Shown: positions 29,553 through 32,112 of the stretch, piece after piece
How positions within the stretch are numbered: position 1 is the stretch's first letter
Layout: each line of letters opens with the position of its first letter
Translations under genes and position numbers: made by a program
Source: a virus
DNA length: 32,112 nt
Strand: one strand, 5' to 3'
Virus record (IMG/VR): IMGVR_UViG_3300037246_000572
Coordinates: 1 to 32,112 of that record
The notes under the pieces: generated by a model
Databases searched by the model: none
What the model saw: only the letters and a program-made list of their open reading frames with translations
Told to the model about the DNA's origin: nothing

Positions 29553-29909
29553 TTACTTCCTCACATCTGCGAGCAGGATGTAATGAACCTTCGACCTGAA
29601 GTCATCGCTCATCTCACTCAGTTCCTTCTCACACTCACACTTAGGGTCTGCCTCCTCTCTGATGTACCGTTGGCACGCTGTACTATCATCATTCCACATC
29701 GTCCGACGGCTATGCTCTGCGAAATCATCAGCCGTCATCACCTTGAGGGTAGTATCACTGGTACTGGTGCCCTCAAACACATCGAGTACCCTTAGTATGG
29801 TGCCCGGTTCCATCTTCTCGTTGCCCGTCACCACTGATGGGGCATAGATGAACATGGTCTTGCTGCCGGGCTTGATCTTCTTCACTGGCTGTAGTAGTGT
29901 CAGGTTCAT
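29553..29909 (-). CDS. Hypothetical 118-residue protein
   Basis: MNLTLLQPVKKIKPGSKTMF starts a beta-rich half ('GTILRVLDVFEGTSTSDTTL'), followed by helices and 'ADPKCECEKELSEMSDDFRSK' containing one CxC. It may be a small SH3- or OB-like barrel. The ATG overlaps the upstream stop as ATGA. No family recognised. Confidence 0.7.
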   Translation of the reverse strand: MNLTLLQPVKKIKPGSKTMFIYAPSVVTGNEKMEPGTILRVLDVFEGTSTSDTTLKVMTADDFAEHSRRTMWNDDSTACQRYIREEADPKCECEKELSEMSDDFRSKVHYILLADVRK

Positions 29910-30196
29910 GACGTTGCCTCATACTTGAAGCTATACATCACGACACCAGCAAAGTTCTTCTTCTCCTCGATGACACCCTTGCCCACGTATTCATCCTTGA
30001 TAATAACAAACTCCTTCTCTGACATGCCAGCGCTGGCGATGATGTCATCTTTCTCCACGCTGATGCCTTGCCCACCCTTGATGAAGATAGCTTCCAAGAA
30101 CATACGCCTGTTGAAATACCCATGAGTAATGGGGTTGGGCATCTGCTCTGTCATTATCGCCATCGCCTCTACTACTGCCGGGTTGGTATCACTCAC
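29906..30196 (-). CDS. Hypothetical 96-residue protein, possibly winged-helix
   Basis: A GTG start (GTGA overlap with the upstream stop) has GGAG eight bases upstream. Two predicted helices are followed by 'SEKEFVIIKDEYVGKGVIEE' and a beta-type ending 'AGVVMYSFKYEATS'. The helix-helix-wing order hints at a winged-helix fold, but no diagnostic residues are seen. An in-frame ATG at codon 12 is an alternative start. Function unknown. Confidence 0.65.
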   Translation of the reverse strand: MSDTNPAVVEAMAIMTEQMPNPITHGYFNRRMFLEAIFIKGGQGISVEKDDIIASAGMSEKEFVIIKDEYVGKGVIEEKKNFAGVVMYSFKYEATS

Positions 30197-30444
30197 TGTC
30201 CCAGCTCCAAGGTGTACTGAAACAAGGGTCGAGTGTACGTGTCATTCTTTGCATCCTCCTGCTTGAGCTGCTCAACAATGATCTGATGCCCTTGTTGTGC
30301 TACCTCTTGCTCAGTGCCCTCTCCTTGATGGAAGATGACTCGGTGTTGAGGGACAGGGTGTATCTTCCGACACCTGTCATGCCTCTTGGTCTGGTACACA
30401 CGAAACTTGACCTTGTATTCACTGATCCTTGTGTTGTCTAGCAT
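30193..30444 (-). CDS. Hypothetical 83-residue basic protein
   Basis: MLDNTRISEYKVKFRVYQTK begins a basic beta-rich region ('RHDRCRKIHPVPQHRVIFHQ'), followed by a Gln-rich helix and 'FQYTLELGQ'. GGAG lies six bases before ATG 30444, two bases past the upstream stop. A longer frame to 30561 lies entirely inside paralogue H and is rejected. No family recognised. Confidence 0.68.
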   Translation of the reverse strand: MLDNTRISEYKVKFRVYQTKRHDRCRKIHPVPQHRVIFHQGEGTEQEVAQQGHQIIVEQLKQEDAKNDTYTRPLFQYTLELGQ

Positions 30445-30445
30445 C

Positions 30446-30796
30446 TTACTCTCCTTGCTCAATACCCCAGGCATAGATACGGTACAAAGTTTGCACCTCT
30501 GTCGGGGTTTTCTCACCACATGACGGGCACTGTTCATAGTTTCTATTGACACTATGCACAATGCTTATGTTCACATCGGTGCCAATGACACCGACAATAC
30601 TCATTGATTGATTCCTTGCCTCCTTACCTAAGGATCTACAATCATGGATGATATAAGCAGCGACGGCACCGCCTTCACTGGGAATCATCCTGTTATACAA
30701 CACCCAATCACCATTGGTGTACATGATGCTGCGTGTCTGACCTTCAAACTTACCACCCATCATACCATTAGAGAAGTAATCATTAGGGTCAATCAT
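30446..30796 (-). CDS. CxxC/amphipathic-helix family protein, paralogue H
   Basis: 116 residues. 'YTNGDWVLYNRMIPSEGGAV' and 'YIIHDCRSLG' supply the shared W-strand and HxC element, and CPSCGEKTPTEVQTLYRIY then AWGIEQGE is the family ending. It is about 10 kb from the nearest other member, so the family is dispersed. The ATG overlaps the upstream stop as ATGA with AGAGGAAG upstream. Function unknown. Confidence 0.75.
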   Translation of the reverse strand: MIDPNDYFSNGMMGGKFEGQTRSIMYTNGDWVLYNRMIPSEGGAVAAYIIHDCRSLGKEARNQSMSIVGVIGTDVNISIVHSVNRNYEQCPSCGEKTPTEVQTLYRIYAWGIEQGE

Positions 30797-30960
30797 TTCT
30801 TCCTCTTGTTGAAGTGTGTCCTCAAATCAAACTTCTTCTCCTCATCACAGTGCCTATCCCAATGCAGCTTGCACACCTCAACATCCTTGATGCGCCAGCT
30901 CTTGTCGAAGGCAGCATAGGTTAGTAGAACAGGACGCTTGCACCTAGCTACATCACACAT
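30793..30960 (-). CDS. Treble-clef-like small zinc protein
   Basis: 55 residues: MCDVARCKRPVLLTYAAFDK then 'VEVCKLHWDRHC' and a basic tail. The C-x4-C...C-x2-H pattern is typical of short phage zinc proteins with 'C..C.rP' starts. Start 30960 has AGGAAG upstream and overlaps the previous gene. Function unknown. Confidence 0.68.
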   Translation of the reverse strand: MCDVARCKRPVLLTYAAFDKSWRIKDVEVCKLHWDRHCDEEKKFDLRTHFNKRKK

Positions 30961-31210
30961 CTTTCTTCCTTGTGTTGTCAATCACTAGCCTTGGCCCGGT
31001 GTAGACAGGCACCGGCTTCGTCGCCACCGTCATGTTGACATGCTTAACACAGTCATCGCATAGATGCAAGTACAAGTTGTCCTTGCTATCTGTGATGGCA
31101 CAGTCAAGCATGTTGGTACACTCACAGCACATCTTCTCACCGCAAGCATCACACTTAACATCAGCAGTCGTCATCCCGCACCGTTCACAACCTGAGGTTA
31201 GCCATGCCAT
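30953..31210 (-). CDS. Multi-Cys (RING/FYVE-like) small protein
   Basis: 85 residues with CERC, CDAC, CCEC, single Cys and CDDC pairs in the first 55 positions, then a tail without Cys. Four Cys pairs suggest a two-zinc cross-brace domain, as in RING or FYVE-type folds, though no specific family signature is met. GGAGG lies six bases before the ATG, which overlaps the upstream stop (TGATG). Confidence 0.7.
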   Translation of the reverse strand: MAWLTSGCERCGMTTADVKCDACGEKMCCECTNMLDCAITDSKDNLYLHLCDDCVKHVNMTVATKPVPVYTGPRLVIDNTRKKDV

Positions 31211-31458
31211 CAGTGACCTCCGCTATCATCATGATACCTGAGGTACTGTGACACCATGTCACTGTACTCTTGCAAGTACCCTGCCATCTCTGTATCTGTG
31301 AAGTAGAAGATGTCGTTGCCTCTTCGTTCCAACTCAGCGGGAGGTATCGCATTGACTATGAGTTGACACACTCTCATGTCGGTCAGCTCACTAAGAAACT
31401 CCAACAAATTCAATACCTTACGCTTGTCCTTGTCCATCCTTGGCTTGCGCTCACTCAT
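31210..31458 (-). CDS. Hypothetical 82-residue helical protein
   Basis: MSERKPRMDKDKRKVLNLLE opens with a basic segment, then helices ('LSELTDMRVCQLIVNAI', 'MAGYLQEYSDMVSQYLRYH'). GGAGG lies six bases before the ATG, which overlaps the upstream stop as ATGA. No family recognised. Confidence 0.7.
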   Translation of the reverse strand: MSERKPRMDKDKRKVLNLLEFLSELTDMRVCQLIVNAIPPAELERRGNDIFYFTDTEMAGYLQEYSDMVSQYLRYHDDSGGH

Positions 31459-31550
31459 AGCAACCCTCCAACTATCACACCCATCGCAATGATGAACGCC
31501 AGCTCACCGACGAGCACAACCCAACCGCCAGCTTGTTGTAGGTTACTCAT
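31455..31550 (-). CDS. 31-residue membrane micro-protein
   Basis: MSNLQQAGGWVVLVGELAFI then 'IAMGVIVGGLL' gives one hydrophobic span with a mid-segment Glu. GGGAG lies six bases before the ATG. Both ends overlap neighbours (TGATG upstream, ATGA downstream). The strong ribosome site supports real expression. Function unknown. Confidence 0.62.
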   Translation of the reverse strand: MSNLQQAGGWVVLVGELAFIIAMGVIVGGLL

Positions 31551-31732
31551 CACTTACTCCCGTTGATGATCTTCTCTATGTATGAACCCGCTTGTTCAAC
31601 GTGGCCTCGCAGCGCTATGAAATCTTGCTCGCATAGCATCCTTCGCTTGACCTCGTGACGATGACAGTCTAGCTTGGCAGTACACCAGAAGCATACGCCA
31701 CCTATCACAAACCCGATGAAGTATTCAAGCAT
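31550..31732 (-). CDS. Small membrane protein, 60 residues
   Basis: An N-terminal span MLEYFIGFVIGGVCFWCTAK is followed by a His/Arg-rich helical tail (DCHRHEVKRR). GGAG lies seven bases before the ATG. It could sit in the inner membrane with the tail in the cytoplasm. No family recognised. Confidence 0.7.
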   Translation of the reverse strand: MLEYFIGFVIGGVCFWCTAKLDCHRHEVKRRMLCEQDFIALRGHVEQAGSYIEKIINGSK

Positions 31733-32060
31733 CTCTTATCTCCTTCTCCTTCTCCAACGCAAGCAGCTTCAGCTCTTCCTTGGCTACCACCCTGCCCATG
31801 TCACGGTGCATCTCTTTCAGCACGATGAGTCTCTCTCTTACTGTATCGACTGTCACTTCCTCGGGGTCAAGCTCATAACCCTTGCCTCTCTTAAGGGCAC
31901 GGTACGCTACGAACATCCAGTACAACACGAGCAGACCCATCACCATAGCCCAGCCCTCTTTGCCTGATGCTACGTCAGTGAGCATGACATAGAAGGCGAA
32001 CACACCCATCACCAAGGCACCCCAGAAACTGTTGACAATCGCATTGATCTTTCTTAGCAT
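31725..32060 (-). CDS. Two-pass membrane protein with charged C-terminal helix
   Basis: 111 residues. Two spans (about 11-29 and 37-54) are joined by a short loop (TDVASGKEGW), followed by 'YRALKRGKGYELDPEEVTV' and a long charged coiled-coil-like helix. An N-in, C-in topology is likely. AGGAG precedes the ATG. No family recognised. Confidence 0.72.
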   Translation of the reverse strand: MLRKINAIVNSFWGALVMGVFAFYVMLTDVASGKEGWAMVMGLLVLYWMFVAYRALKRGKGYELDPEEVTVDTVRERLIVLKEMHRDMGRVVAKEELKLLALEKEKEIRDA

Positions 32061-32061
32061 C

Positions 32062-32112
32062 TCATTCTCCTGTCAGTCGTGCTACTGCTGCCATGATCTG
32101 CTCACCATAGTG
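32062..32112 (-). CDS. C-terminal fragment of an upstream gene
   Basis: Only the last 16 codons are present (HYGEQIMAAVARLTGE) before a TGA; the gene begins beyond the right edge. Nothing can be said about function. The stop lies two bases before the next ATG. Confidence 0.55.
   Translation of the reverse strand, partial: HYGEQIMAAVARLTGE

Noticed and set aside
30445-30561. Extended N-terminus for the 83-residue gene
   Set aside because: It would lie wholly within paralogue H, and the strong ribosome site precedes ATG 30444.
1-32112. CRISPR array, insertion sequence, integrase or attachment site
   Set aside because: No regularly spaced repeats, transposase or recombinase genes, or paired att-like repeats were seen; the gene set fits a virulent phage.

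Overview
The window looks like the replication and host-takeover half of a lytic tailed bacteriophage genome. It has a bacterial-type translation layout, strong GGAGG-type ribosome sites and sigma70-like promoters. All supported genes lie on the minus strand, so transcription runs from high to low coordinates. Genes are packed almost without gaps, mostly joined by ATGA, TAATG or TGATG stop/start overlaps. I see no virion structural, lysis or integration genes, and no tRNA or CRISPR array. The content (family A polymerase with an N-terminal uracil-glycosylase-like domain, RecA/UvsX-like recombinase, SbcC/SbcD pair, gp32-like SSB, primase, DnaB-like helicase, ATP ligase, UvsW-like helicase, endonuclease VII, phage sigma factor) fits a virulent phage of roughly 50% GC. 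The host is not identifiable from the sequence alone; the promoters would suit a typical sigma70 bacterium.

Layout, in transcription order. 32112-28310: small membrane and zinc-binding accessory genes, then a DUF932-like protein and a basic 57-residue protein. 28307-25931: a MoxR-type AAA+ ATPase coupled to a metallopeptidase/VWA protein. 25919-23131: a zinc-ribbon protein, an unknown 331-residue protein, a sigma factor and a membrane-anchored protein. 23122-20697: accessory genes, including a degenerate HNH protein and two members of a small CxxC family. 20707-15333: UvsW-like helicase, GP88-like protein, more CxxC paralogues, DNA ligase and replicative helicase. 15331-14757: promoter P2, a 37-residue leader ORF and an AT-rich region dense in inverted repeats. 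14756-7310: zinc and membrane small genes, primase, DNA polymerase and a possible recombination mediator. 7306-1: promoter P1, SSB, recombinase, SbcD, SbcC, ClpP-like protease, MazG-like protein, endonuclease VII and a truncated DnaQ-like exonuclease.

How it may work together. Three copies of one promoter (TTGCAA, 17-base spacer, TATAAT) precede three blocks of replication genes. P3 lies inside the UvsW-like gene and could serve ligase and helicase, P2 primase and polymerase, and P1 SSB and recombinase. P1 and P2 share a 35-base identical block. The encoded proteins cover fork unwinding, priming, synthesis, ssDNA protection, recombination-dependent restart, nick sealing and branch resolution.

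The most unusual content is an expanded family of at least eight short proteins ending in C-x2-C, a proline and an amphipathic helix, scattered from 10436 to 30796 with two tandem pairs. Other notable items are a series of 24-54 residue single-membrane-segment ORFs fitted exactly between replication genes, the nested and pseudoknot-capable inverted repeats at 14858-15049, and the promoter embedded in helicase coding sequence.
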